From NCBI GenBank assembly GCA_007896885.1, contig VOIU01000008.1, positions 1-64,000 on the forward strand: a stretch of 64,000 nt of DNA. Direction: 5' to 3'. Numbering within the stretch: the stretch's first letter is position 1; every line of letters starts with the position of its first letter. The DNA comes from Bacteroidaceae bacterium HV4-6-C5C (GTDB lineage: Bacteria; Bacteroidota; Bacteroidia; Bacteroidales; Bacteroidaceae). This document shows, piece after piece, positions 18,908-27,407 of this stretch. Under the pieces are notes generated by a model. The model worked only from the letters and a program-made list of their open reading frames with translations, made no database searches and was not told where the DNA came from. The position numbers were made by a program, and so were the translations under genes.

Positions 18908-20398
18908 TTACAATGTAACTCCTGTTTTGAAGATAGCTATTTCTTTATAGCCTTTCTTTTCATTGTTTACAAGCTCGCCACTAGCCACTTGAATGACGTA
19001 TTCGATAAATCTCTCACAGGTCTTTTCCATAGGCTCATTTTCCACAATCACTCCGGCGTTAAAGTCTATCCATCCGGGTTTGTTTTTAGCAAGAGTGGAG
19101 TTGGTTGATATCTTCATTGTTGGCACGTATGTACCAAACGGAGTACCGCGACCTGTGGTAAATAATACCATGTGGCAGCCACAAGAGGCTAGGGCAGTGG
19201 AGGCAACAAGGTCATTTCCCGGAGCCGAAAGCAAGTTAAGCCCTTTCACCTTCAGTCGTTCTCCATAAGGCAATACTCCACTCACATAACTTTTGCCGCA
19301 TTTCTGTGTACATCCTAACGCTTTCTCTTCCAAGGTGGAAATACCTCCTGCTTTGTTGCCGGGCGATGGATTTTCACCGACAGGTTCACCATGTGATAAA
19401 AAGTATTCTTTAAAGTCGTTGATTAAATGAACGGTCTGGTTGAACAGCTCTTTGTTTTCGCAACGATTCATCAAAATGGTTTCGGCACCAAACATTTCGG
19501 GAACTTCTGTCAAGACGCTTGTTCCTCCTTGGGCAATGAGAAAATCGGAAAACATACCTAGTAGCGGATTAGCAGTGATTCCTGAGAATCCATCCGATCC
19601 ACCGCATTTAAGCCCAATGCGAAGTTCACTTACAGGTATATCTTCACGAGTGTCATGCTTGGCGATTTCGTATAATTCACGCATCAACTTCATGCCTTCT
19701 TCATATTCATCCCCAACTTTTTGAGTTACTAAAAACTTTACCCGATCTTGATCGAAGTCGCCTAAGAACTCGCGGAAAGCATCCGGCTGGTTATTTTCAC
19801 ATCCCAGGCCGACAACAAGTACTGCCCCGGCATTAGGGTGTAGCACCATATCGCGAAGAATTTTCTTTGTGTTTTCGTGGTCATCTCCCAATTGAGAACA
19901 CCCGTAGTTATGTGTGTAAGCTACGATATCGTCTATTCCTTCATTGCCGGTTTCGCGTCGCAATCCTTCTGCTAATTTATTGATTATGCCGTTTACACAA
20001 CCTACTGTCGGAATCACCCAAATTTCATTTCGTATACCTACATCTCCATTTTTGCGTCGATAGCCTTTGAAGGTAAGGTCTTTCTTTGGAATATCCAGCG
20101 ATACGTTTATCGGGTTGTAGGTATAATCCAATAAACCGGCCAGATTAGTTTTAATGTTGGTTTCATTTATCCAGTCACCTTGCTTCTTGGCTGTACGTGC
20201 ATGTCCAATAGGGTAACCATATTTAATGATATCTTCTCCTTCTGCAAAGTCTTTTAATGCAAATTTGTGACCGGCAGGTACATCCTCATTTAGTGCGATT
20301 CGTACGCCGTCTACTGTAATTTCTTCTCCTGCAGATAGTGGCGAAATAGCAACAGCCACATTATCTATCGGGTTAATTTTAAGATACTTTGTTTCCAT
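18908..20398 (-). CDS. uxaA: altronate dehydratase (UxaA family)
   Basis: Dehydrates D-altronate to 2-keto-3-deoxygluconate in galacturonate breakdown. An N-terminal SAF-like domain (1-95) is followed by the UxaA catalytic region (about 105-496), with YTHNYGCSQLG, GLGCENNQ, RCGGSDG-like LKCGGSDGFSG and TTGRGTPFG blocks typical of the family. At 496 residues the length is normal. It lies 64 bases after the LacI-type regulator gene. Its product feeds KdgK and Eda encoded on the other strand, which makes the substrate assignment more secure. Confidence 0.9.
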   Translation of the reverse strand: METKYLKINPIDNVAVAISPLSAGEEITVDGVRIALNEDVPAGHKFALKDFAEGEDIIKYGYPIGHARTAKKQGDWINETNIKTNLAGLLDYTYNPINVSLDIPKKDLTFKGYRRKNGDVGIRNEIWVIPTVGCVNGIINKLAEGLRRETGNEGIDDIVAYTHNYGCSQLGDDHENTKKILRDMVLHPNAGAVLVVGLGCENNQPDAFREFLGDFDQDRVKFLVTQKVGDEYEEGMKLMRELYEIAKHDTREDIPVSELRIGLKCGGSDGFSGITANPLLGMFSDFLIAQGGTSVLTEVPEMFGAETILMNRCENKELFNQTVHLINDFKEYFLSHGEPVGENPSPGNKAGGISTLEEKALGCTQKCGKSYVSGVLPYGERLKVKGLNLLSAPGNDLVASTALASCGCHMVLFTTGRGTPFGTYVPTMKISTNSTLAKNKPGWIDFNAGVIVENEPMEKTCERFIEYVIQVASGELVNNEKKGYKEIAIFKTGVTL

Positions 20399-20462
20399 AT
20401 ATTCAGTTTGTAATTGTCTTTATTCTTTTCTTTTGCATCAAGACGAAAGAAAGAGTAAACCA

Positions 20463-21524
20463 CTATTTATTATAGTAAAACTCAATATTTTCTTTAGTCA
20501 GCAAATCGATTGGCATAAAATGCTCCCTTTGCACCTCTTTTTTCAAGATGAGGTAATCACATAAAGTCTTAATGCCGTTGTATCCTTGTAAGACAGGCTG
20601 TTGGGCTATAAGAAAAAATACACTTCCTTCCTTTAAGCAGTCAACGTTTCTTTGCAGTAAATCATATCCCATCAAGTTAAAGTCTGATATGTTCCGTTTT
20701 AGTAAATACTCGCCTATGATATATACTTTTGAGTTAAACGTAATACCATTCTTTACTTTGGGGTGTTTAGCAAAAAAGTCATCTAGCATTTGCGTATCTT
20801 CCGAGTCTCTTTTGGCATGTAAGTCGAGTTCCCAGATTAAGCAGTCCGGGTGATGTTCCTTCATATATTCACGGAATCCAACTTCTCTTCTTTCCTGCTG
20901 GTTAGACCCAACAATGCCTTCATTTATTTTGCGGAAAATAACAATCTCGTCTTCCTCACCGGCAAGTAGCATCAACATTCGAGCCGCAAAATAACCGCTC
21001 TGATTGGAATCTTGACCAAAGAAAGAGAGTGCAGGTTGATCTCTTAAGTTAGAGTCGATATATATATAAGGAGTTTCCCGTTTTCTCAGCTCTTCTGTAA
21101 AAGGCTTGGTATATTGAGGTGCTGTCGGTGCAAACATAATGCCATCCGGAGCTTCTTCGAGTATTGCTTTTGCTGCGTCTGTAAATGAATGATAATCATA
21201 CGGGTCATAATATGATAATGTTATACTCACATTAAAGTCAGAGTATGCTATTAGTGCATCGTTAATTCCAATCTCCACTGCAGTCCAATATTCTCCGACT
21301 TCATGTTGCGGTAATAAACAGGCAAAGACATACTTCTTGTTTGAAGCCAAGGCGCTGGCATACATATTAGGCTGATAATCCAGCTGCTTTAATATCTCTT
21401 CCACCCGTTTGCGGCTGGATTCCGATACTCCGTTTCGTCCATGTAAGACGCGATCCACCGTTCCAACCGATACTTCTGCCAGTTTGGCGATGTCCTTTAT
21501 TCGTATTCTGTCCGGATTGCTCAC
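20463..21524 (-). CDS. LacI-family transcriptional regulator, likely of uronate/KDG genes
   Basis: Sugar-responsive repressor. Residues about 8-50 are the LacI helix-turn-helix (IKDIAKLAEVSVGTVDRVLHGRNGVSESSRKRV) and 60-353 a periplasmic-binding-protein-like sensor domain. The start appears to be GTG at 21524, which gives the correct N-terminus; no ATG fits. It is divergent from kdgK and upstream of uxaA, so 2-keto-3-deoxygluconate or a related acid is the likely inducer (inference). A 16-bp dyad in the intergenic region is the probable operator. Confidence 0.88.
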   Translation of the reverse strand: MSNPDRIRIKDIAKLAEVSVGTVDRVLHGRNGVSESSRKRVEEILKQLDYQPNMYASALASNKKYVFACLLPQHEVGEYWTAVEIGINDALIAYSDFNVSITLSYYDPYDYHSFTDAAKAILEEAPDGIMFAPTAPQYTKPFTEELRKRETPYIYIDSNLRDQPALSFFGQDSNQSGYFAARMLMLLAGEEDEIVIFRKINEGIVGSNQQERREVGFREYMKEHHPDCLIWELDLHAKRDSEDTQMLDDFFAKHPKVKNGITFNSKVYIIGEYLLKRNISDFNLMGYDLLQRNVDCLKEGSVFFLIAQQPVLQGYNGIKTLCDYLILKKEVQREHFMPIDLLTKENIEFYYNK

Positions 21525-21566
21525 AATGTTGTTGTTTTTATAATTGAATTAACAAAAAAAGATTTG

Positions 21567-21582
21567 TTGTGTTCGAGCACAA
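21567..21582. promoter_or_regulatory. probable LacI-type operator
   Basis: TTGTGTTCGAGCACAA is a 16-bp dyad with one mismatched pair and a central TCGA, as expected for a LacI-family site, located between the regulator gene and kdgK. A half-site GCACAA recurs at 21603, and TGTGCCCGCACA (21650-21661) overlaps the kdgK start region. Confidence 0.6.
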
Positions 21583-21621
21583 TAATAATATTATAATTTT
21601 AAGCACAAATATATGACAATT

Positions 21622-21651
21622 TTTGTAATTACGAAATTTGTTGTATCTTTG
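21622..21651 (+). promoter_or_regulatory. kdgK-eda promoter
   Basis: A -33 TTTG (21622-21625) and an exact -7 TATCTTTG (21644-21651) are separated by 18 bases, the best match to the Bacteroides housekeeping promoter in the window. The leader to the kdgK ATG is about 130 bases. Confidence 0.75.
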
Positions 21652-21788
21652 TGCCCGCACACGAAGGTGTGGCTGGATATTATATGTTTAGTGTAATATG
21701 CATTTAATCAGTCGTTTATATGCTATTTTGAGCTAAATGATAATTTGAAAGGAATTACTAATCACATATATATAAAGACATAATAATT

Positions 21789-22814
21789 ATGGGAAAGAAG
21801 ATCGTTACATTAGGTGAAATCATGTTGAGACTGTCCACTCCCGGTAATACCCGTTTTGTTCAGTCGGATGCATTTGATGTAGTATACGGTGGTGGCGAAG
21901 CAAATGTTGCGGTAAGCTGTGCCAACTACGGACATGACGCTTATTTTGTAACTAAATTGCCAAAGCACGAAATTGGTCAATCTGCTGTGAATTCATTGCG
22001 TAAATACGGTGTGAAGACAGACTTTATAGCGCGCGGTGGCGATAGGGTAGGTATTTATTATCTTGAAACCGGTGCATCTATGCGTCCTAGCAAGGTGATA
22101 TACGATCGTGCACATTCTGCTATTGCTGAAGCTGACGCTTCAGATTTCGATTTTGATGCGGTAATGGAAGGAGCCGATTGGTTTCATTGGTCGGGAATAA
22201 CTCCAGCTATTTCTGATAAAGCAGCTGAGTTAACCCGTTTAGCTTGTGAAGCAGCAAAGCGCCACGGCGTTACAGTATCAGTAGACTTGAATTTCCGCAA
22301 GAAACTTTGGACAAAAGAGAAAGCTCAATCTATAATGAAACCATTGATGCAATATGTTGATGTATGTATTGGCAATGAAGAAGATGCAGAACTTTGCTTA
22401 GGTTTCAAACCGGATGCAGATGTTGAAAGTGGTCATACGGATGCCGAAGGTTATAAAGGTATTTTTAAAGCTATGGCTAAAGAATTCGGATTTAAATATG
22501 TCATTTCAACTCTTCGTGAGTCATTCTCTGCAACCCACAATGGCTGGAAAGCTATGATTTATAATGGTGAAGAGTTTTATGAGTCAAAGCGCTATGATAT
22601 AGATCCTATAATCGACCGTGTAGGCGGAGGTGATTCTTTTTCAGGTGGTATCATTCATGGATTGCTGACTAAATCAAACCAAGGTGCCGCTTTGGAATTT
22701 GCAGTAGCAGCATCAGCATTGAAGCACACTATAAACGGTGACTTCAACTTGGTATCTGTTGAAGAAGTTGAAGCATTGGCCGGTGGCGATGCAAGCGGTC
22801 GCGTACAACGTTAA
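21789..22814 (+). CDS. kdgK: 2-keto-3-deoxygluconate kinase (PfkB family)
   Basis: Phosphorylates 2-keto-3-deoxygluconate to KDPG. PfkB ribokinase fold: N-terminal GEIMLRLSTPG and VVYGGGEANVAVS substrate motifs, and the C-terminal GGGDSFSGG motif with catalytic Asp at about residue 282. At 341 residues it is of normal length. It is divergent from lacI-uxaA and followed by eda, which completes galacturonate to pyruvate plus glyceraldehyde-3-phosphate. Confidence 0.93.
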   Translation: MGKKIVTLGEIMLRLSTPGNTRFVQSDAFDVVYGGGEANVAVSCANYGHDAYFVTKLPKHEIGQSAVNSLRKYGVKTDFIARGGDRVGIYYLETGASMRPSKVIYDRAHSAIAEADASDFDFDAVMEGADWFHWSGITPAISDKAAELTRLACEAAKRHGVTVSVDLNFRKKLWTKEKAQSIMKPLMQYVDVCIGNEEDAELCLGFKPDADVESGHTDAEGYKGIFKAMAKEFGFKYVISTLRESFSATHNGWKAMIYNGEEFYESKRYDIDPIIDRVGGGDSFSGGIIHGLLTKSNQGAALEFAVAASALKHTINGDFNLVSVEEVEALAGGDASGRVQR

Positions 22815-22879
22815 AGAAATTCTCTTTTCGCCCTTCTTTGAAAAAATGGTGATAGTATGCTGTTTTAACATTGGAGTGT

Positions 22880-22990
22880 AGGAGAACAATTAAGAGGCTT
22901 TAAGCCTTTGGGCGGTTCTTCTTTGATAGTGAAAAGCGAGTAGAAGATTACAAACAAAAGCTCTGTGATACTCTGTGTCGCTCTGCGGTG
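22880..22990 (+). other. kdgK-eda intergenic structure and 10-bp direct repeats
   Basis: The 195-base gap holds a hairpin-like block built on the palindrome AGGCTTTAAGCCT, flanked by GAGAAC and GTTCTTC. Then come three adjacent 10-bp units: CTCTGTGATA, CTCTGTGTCG and CTCTGCGGTG (22961-22990). This may lower read-through into eda or be a dispersed intergenic repeat; I cannot tell which. Confidence 0.45.
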
Positions 22991-23009
22991 AAATTAATAG
23001 AAAAATAAA

Positions 23010-23678
23010 ATGGCTAAATTTGATAAAGTTACAGTATTAAATAAGATTGGTCAAACCGCTATGGTTCCGGTCTTTTATCATAAAGATATCGAAACAGCAA
23101 AGCAAGTTGTTAAGGCTTGCTATGAAGGAGGCGTACGCGCTTTTGAATTTACAAATCGTGGAGATTTTGCCCATGAAGTATTTGGTGAAGTTGCTAAATT
23201 TGTAGCGAAAGAATGTCCTGAGATGGCTTTTGGAGTGGGTACTGTTGTTGATCCTGCTACGGCAGCTCTCTTTCTTCAGTTGGGTGCTGATTTTGTAGTT
23301 GGTCCATTGTTTAACCCCGAAGTAGCAAAAGTCTGTAACCGTCGCCTGGTGCCCTATACACCAGGATGCGGTACAATCAGTGAAGTTGGTTTTGCTCAAG
23401 AAGTAGGATGCGATTTGTGCAAAGTATTTCCGGGCGATGTACTTGGCGAGAAGTTTGTAAAAGGATTATTAGCTCCTATGCCATGGTCAAAACTAATGGT
23501 AACCGGAGGTGTAGAGCCTACTAAAGAAAATCTGACTTCATGGATTAAAGCCGGAGTATTCAGTGTGGGCATGGGGTCAAAACTCTTCCCAAAAGAAGTC
23601 ATTGTAGCTAAGAATTGGTCAGCTATTGCGGATAAATGCCGTGAAGCGTTGGGTTATATTGCTGAAGCTAGAAAGTAG
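23010..23678 (+). CDS. eda: KDPG aldolase (2-keto-3-deoxy-6-phosphogluconate aldolase)
   Basis: Splits KDPG into pyruvate and glyceraldehyde-3-phosphate. It is a class I aldolase of the KDPG/KHG family, 222 residues. FEFTNRG carries the catalytic Glu (residue 46) and [10 protein letters not shown] the Schiff-base Lys (residue 138). [11 protein letters not shown] and MVTGGVEPT are the phosphate-binding regions. It is the second gene after kdgK and ends in a clear terminator. Confidence 0.94.
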   Translation: MAKFDKVTVLNKIGQTAMVPVFYHKDIETAKQVVKACYEGGVRAFEFTNRGDFAHEVFGEVAKFVAKECPEMAFGVGTVVDPATAALFLQLGADFVVGPLFNPEVAKVCNRRLVPYTPGCGTISEVGFAQEVGCDLCKVFPGDVLGEKFVKGLLAPMPWSKLMVTGGVEPTKENLTSWIKAGVFSVGMGSKLFPKEVIVAKNWSAIADKCREALGYIAEARK

Positions 23679-23735
23679 AACGTTTTTAAAATTCGTTATA
23701 TTATCATTTTGTTTAAAGGTGTTTTAAAGGGGAAG

Positions 23736-23773
23736 CCATCGAAGTACTATTACAGTCACTTCGGTGGTTTTTT
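23736..23773 (+). terminator. terminator of kdgK-eda
   Basis: CCATCGAAGT pairs with ACTTCGGTGG (one G-T) around a 12-base loop and is followed by six T (23768-23773). Confidence 0.88.
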
Positions 23774-23845
23774 ACATTTATTTTGTAAACGAATGGCTAT
23801 AAAGTTAAATATGTGTTATAAAACATACATTTCTTATTTCTAAAC

Positions 23846-23876
23846 TTGGAGCGTATATGTAAACTCCTTACATTTG
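23846..23876 (+). promoter_or_regulatory. promoter of the + strand glycosyltransferase cluster
   Basis: TTGG at 23846 and an exact -7 TACATTTG (23869-23876) are separated by 19 bases. A perfect small hairpin GTAGTT/AACTAC (23881-23896) sits at the predicted transcript start. The leader to the first gene is about 250 bases. Confidence 0.6.
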
Positions 23877-23914
23877 CAATGTAGTTGTGAAACTACTTAT
23901 GATTTTGATAAAAA

Positions 23915-24050
23915 TAGGTAAAAAGATTGATTAAGAGTTTTTTCATAGGCTTAAGATTTGGATTAAAATTAGGTAAAAAGGAAAAAATTAAGGTTTTCGA
24001 TAGTTATCGTAGTTTTTTGTAGGTAAAAAGAAAGATTTGTTTTTAGGTAA
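23915..24050 (+). repeat. TAGGTAAAAAG repeats in the leader
   Basis: The 11-base word TAGGTAAAAAG occurs exactly at 23915-23925, 23970-23980 and 24020-24030 (spacing 55 and 50), and a truncated TAGGTAA at 24044-24050. All lie in the untranslated leader before the glycosyltransferase genes, in the same direction. Confidence 0.85.
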
Positions 24051-24066
24051 CATTTGATGGAATTAA

Positions 24067-24090
24067 AAGAAAAGCCAAAAGGCTTTTCTT
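24067..24090 (+). terminator. leader hairpin, possible attenuator
   Basis: A perfect 10-bp stem (AAGAAAAGCC with GGCTTTTCTT) closes an AAAA loop, about 50 bases before the first likely start codon. The T-run is inside the right arm, so it could act as a weak terminator or attenuator of the glycan operon. Confidence 0.5.
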
Positions 24091-24138
24091 CTGTTGGAGA
24101 CGGGGAGTTCAAGAGAACTTGCTCGTTTTTTTTATTCT

Positions 24139-25404
24139 ATGATTTTCAGAAAAATGAAGATCACATCTTTGTGTTTATTGAATCAATCTTTGTATATTTG
24201 TCTCATAACCCCCGAAAATAAGACTATTTTGGAAAATTTCGTTTACACTTTAGATTGGGTCATCTATGTACTTTTCACTTTTAGTGTAATTTACCTATTT
24301 ATATTTAGTGTGGCTTCTCTGCTAAGAAAACCACAAAAGCCTTCCGTTGCTAAAGAATATAGACGTATTGCTATACTAATAGCCGCATATCGTGAAGATA
24401 ATGTCATACAAGATACGGTAAAAGCTTGTCTAGCGCAAGAATATCCTCATGAGAAATTTGATATAGTTGTTATTTCCGATCACATGACAGCTGAAACGAA
24501 TGCTGTTTTGAAAACTTATCCGATTAAATTGCTACAAGTTGATTTTGAAAAAAGCACGAATACTAAATCATTGAAAGCAGCATTGTCTTATTTGGAGCAA
24601 GATCATTATAATATTGCTTTGATCCTTGATGCTGATAATTATGTTAAAACGACCTACCTCGCGGACATAAATGATGCTTTTGCTCAGTCAGGTGTCGAAG
24701 TTGTTCAGACTCATCGAGTAGCCAAAAACTTGAATACGGACATGGCTTATCTTGATGGCATTAGTGAAGAAATAAACAATTCCATCTTTCGTATGGGGCA
24801 TATCAATTTAGGAATGTCGGCCGCATTGATTGGATCCGGTATGGCCTTTCATTACCCCATTTTTTATGCTGCAATGATGGATAATCAATCTTTGGGGGGA
24901 TTTGACAGAGTACTGGAGATGAAGCTTCTTTATAATCGGGTCTTTTTTCATTACTTACCCGATACTTATGTCTATGATGAAAAGATACAGAAATCGGAAT
25001 CCTTTTTTCTTCAACGTCGCCGTTGGTTGTCCGCTCAATACTACAGTTTGTTTGAGTTTGCCCGCAAGCTTCCTATTGCAATTCTTCAGAGAAAGTGGGA
25101 TTTTTGTGACAAGCTCTATCAACAAGCATCCTTTTCAAGAATCTTGCTGTTAGGCTTAATTTTTGTATTCGCTATTTTTTTATCTTTTGCGACCCCTGCG
25201 TTGGCGTATAAATGGTGGATTACATTTGGAGTTTTGTTGATGGCCCTAGCACTTGCTATACCCCGTAGACTTTGGACAGTCCGAATGATTAAAGCAATAA
25301 TGCTTGTTCCCTATTCATTTATACTTATGTTTGCAAATTTGTTCTATATAAAAAGTGCCAATAAAAAGTTTATCCATACCACTCATGGAGTAGACAATAA
25401 ATGA
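24139..25404 (+). CDS. membrane GT2 glycosyltransferase (QxxRW type)
   Basis: A processive-type family 2 transferase at the inner membrane. One N-terminal membrane segment precedes the cytosolic GT-A domain with AAYREDN, the LDADN metal site and the QRRRW motif seen in cellulose- and hyaluronan-synthase relatives. Three to four C-terminal membrane segments follow. The open frame begins with TTG at 24094, but ATG codons at 24139 and 24154 are likelier. It is a clear paralog of the membrane transferase gene ending at 47364 (shared EEINN-IF--GH and SALIGS motifs). It is the first gene of the + strand cluster and eight bases from the next. Confidence 0.82.
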   Translation: MIFRKMKITSLCLLNQSLYICLITPENKTILENFVYTLDWVIYVLFTFSVIYLFIFSVASLLRKPQKPSVAKEYRRIAILIAAYREDNVIQDTVKACLAQEYPHEKFDIVVISDHMTAETNAVLKTYPIKLLQVDFEKSTNTKSLKAALSYLEQDHYNIALILDADNYVKTTYLADINDAFAQSGVEVVQTHRVAKNLNTDMAYLDGISEEINNSIFRMGHINLGMSAALIGSGMAFHYPIFYAAMMDNQSLGGFDRVLEMKLLYNRVFFHYLPDTYVYDEKIQKSESFFLQRRRWLSAQYYSLFEFARKLPIAILQRKWDFCDKLYQQASFSRILLLGLIFVFAIFLSFATPALAYKWWITFGVLLMALALAIPRRLWTVRMIKAIMLVPYSFILMFANLFYIKSANKKFIHTTHGVDNK

Positions 25405-25411
25405 AACAATC

Positions 25412-26443
25412 ATGAAAGTCTCTGTTATTATACCGGTTTATAACGTTTCAGCATATATCGAACGTTGTTTGTTATCCGTGCTGGATCAGACGTGGCAGGA
25501 CTTGGAAATTATCGTTGTGGATGACTGTACACCGGATGACTCTATGGCTATTGTTCGAAGAATAGCTCAAAGCCATTTGAGGGGGAGTATAATAAGGTGT
25601 TTTGCTCATGAACAAAATAAGGGGCTTTCTGCTGCACGAAATACTGGAATTGGAAATGCTACGGGTGAATATGTTTATTTTGTTGATAGTGACGATTATA
25701 TTCCCCACGAAGCCATTCAATTGCTATCAGATGCTGCTTTGGAAGAAAAAGTCGACTTTGTTGTTGGTAACTATAAAGTGGAAGGAGCTGATTATTGGGC
25801 GCCTCCTTTAAAGATGACTTCAGGTACGGTATATGGTCCTGAAAATATATTGAGACAGTATACTGCTGGTATGTGGTATGTTATGGCGTGGAACAAATTG
25901 GTTAATCTTCATTTCTTACTTGAAAATGATTTATTCTTTCAAGAAGGGATAGTCCATGAAGATGACTTGTGGTCGTTTAAGTTAGCTTGCGTAAGTCGCA
26001 AAATGGCTGTTGTAAATGCAGCTACTTATTTCTATTTTATGCAACCCAATTCAATTATGCGTGCTCCTTCATTGTTCAATTTAGAATGTAGGGTTAGAGT
26101 TATTAAATACATATTCCAATATATTACTTCATCAAAGCAACTGCAGAATAATCCGGATGTATATATATATTATGAAAATTTGAAGGCTAAATACTTCGAT
26201 AGGATATTATATAATACAGATGATAAAACATTCCAGCTCGAAAGTTACATTCAATTCCGCAGAAACAGATATTTGCGACCTGTAGAATCTCAGACTTTGA
26301 TAAAGCGGGATGGCTTACTTTTCCTGAGAAATTTACACTATCTGTTTTTTGAGCGATTGGGATATCATTATTATAAATTATTTGTTAAACTAGAGTATTA
26401 TTCATTGATAGTATCAATTAAAATAAAAAAAATATTTGCATAA
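25412..26443 (+). CDS. GT2 glycosyltransferase
   Basis: Adds a sugar to the growing repeat unit on the cytosolic face. The GT-A domain occupies residues 1-110: VSVIIPVYNVSAYIERCL, VDDCTPDD and the metal motif VDSDDYI near residue 92. The C-terminal 200 residues vary and hold no other known motif. At 343 residues it is normal for capsule-type transferases. Donor and acceptor cannot be predicted. It is the second gene of the cluster. Confidence 0.85.
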   Translation: MKVSVIIPVYNVSAYIERCLLSVLDQTWQDLEIIVVDDCTPDDSMAIVRRIAQSHLRGSIIRCFAHEQNKGLSAARNTGIGNATGEYVYFVDSDDYIPHEAIQLLSDAALEEKVDFVVGNYKVEGADYWAPPLKMTSGTVYGPENILRQYTAGMWYVMAWNKLVNLHFLLENDLFFQEGIVHEDDLWSFKLACVSRKMAVVNAATYFYFMQPNSIMRAPSLFNLECRVRVIKYIFQYITSSKQLQNNPDVYIYYENLKAKYFDRILYNTDDKTFQLESYIQFRRNRYLRPVESQTLIKRDGLLFLRNLHYLFFERLGYHYYKLFVKLEYYSLIVSIKIKKIFA

Positions 26444-26517
26444 GGGTATATTTCGTATAATCAATGCTATATTTGAAATATATAATTCGTACAAGTGTAT
26501 TATTTTAATGATTGAAG

Positions 26518-27399
26518 ATGAAAATAGTTGTTCCCCTTTTTGGATTAGGCAATGTAATGTTTCAGTATGCATTTTTATGTGAATTGAGGTATCGCTATCC
26601 CAATGAAGCATGTTGTTTCTTTATCTATAGAAAGAAGCTATTCGATCATAATGGGTATGAATTGGATAAATTGTTTAATGTTGAGCCTTATAAGGGACTC
26701 AATAGAGTACAAAGGATCTGGATCAAAATATTGGAGTATTTAGGTGATTTTGGATTTCCAAACTTCTTCCTTATACGGAAGCTTTTTAAAGTTATTAGAA
26801 ATGAGAAGGAAGATAGTTTTAAATATTTTGATAATGTTTTTAGCTATCCAAACCTAAATATTGCTTATTGGGGAATGTGGCAGTCACCGAAGTATTTTAT
26901 ACATGCCAAAGATGAGATCATAAATACATATCAATTCAATAAGTCACAAATCTCTGATTATTCTAATCGTATTTTAGATAAAATCAACTCAACAAATAGT
27001 GTATCTATACATTTACGTAGGGGAGATTATACAAACGATCAATACAATGGGGGATTTGTTCGTTGTTGCTCTTTGGAGTACTATAATAAGGCTATTCTGT
27101 ATATGGAAGAGAAAGTAGAGAATCCTGCTTTTTTTGTTTTCTCAGATGATATAGAATATGCCAAGATGAACTTAAGTGCTAATTCTATATTCTTCGTTGA
27201 TGGTAATAAGGGTGAGGATTCATGGCAGGACATGTACTTAATGAGCCAATGCAAGCATAATATTATTGCTAATTCAACTTTTAGCTGGTGGGGAGCTTTC
27301 TTAAATCTTCATCAAAACAAGATTGCAATTGCGCCAAAGCGCTGGTGGTATTATTTGGAGAAAGATGATATTATACCCGAAGATTGGATTAGAATATAA
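26518..27399 (+). CDS. GT11 family alpha-1,2-fucosyltransferase
   Basis: Probably transfers L-fucose from GDP-fucose to galactose or a similar residue. The N-terminus GLGNVMFQYAFLCEL and the central HLRRGDY motif (near residue 163) are GT11 signatures, with NSTFSWWGAFL near residue 255. The ATG at 26518 is chosen; an in-frame TTG lies six bases earlier. It has 293 residues, the usual length. A fucosylated surface glycan is suggested, as in many gut Bacteroides. No GDP-fucose synthesis genes are in the window. Confidence 0.88.
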   Translation: MKIVVPLFGLGNVMFQYAFLCELRYRYPNEACCFFIYRKKLFDHNGYELDKLFNVEPYKGLNRVQRIWIKILEYLGDFGFPNFFLIRKLFKVIRNEKEDSFKYFDNVFSYPNLNIAYWGMWQSPKYFIHAKDEIINTYQFNKSQISDYSNRILDKINSTNSVSIHLRRGDYTNDQYNGGFVRCCSLEYYNKAILYMEEKVENPAFFVFSDDIEYAKMNLSANSIFFVDGNKGEDSWQDMYLMSQCKHNIIANSTFSWWGAFLNLHQNKIAIAPKRWWYYLEKDDIIPEDWIRI

Positions 27400-27407
27400 A
27401 ATATACT

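Noticed and set aside
23679..24138. A upxY/upxZ-type antiterminator gene at the head of the glycan cluster
   Set aside because: I looked for it because capsule operons of this genus often start with one, but the leader holds only repeats and hairpins and no ORF of that size.
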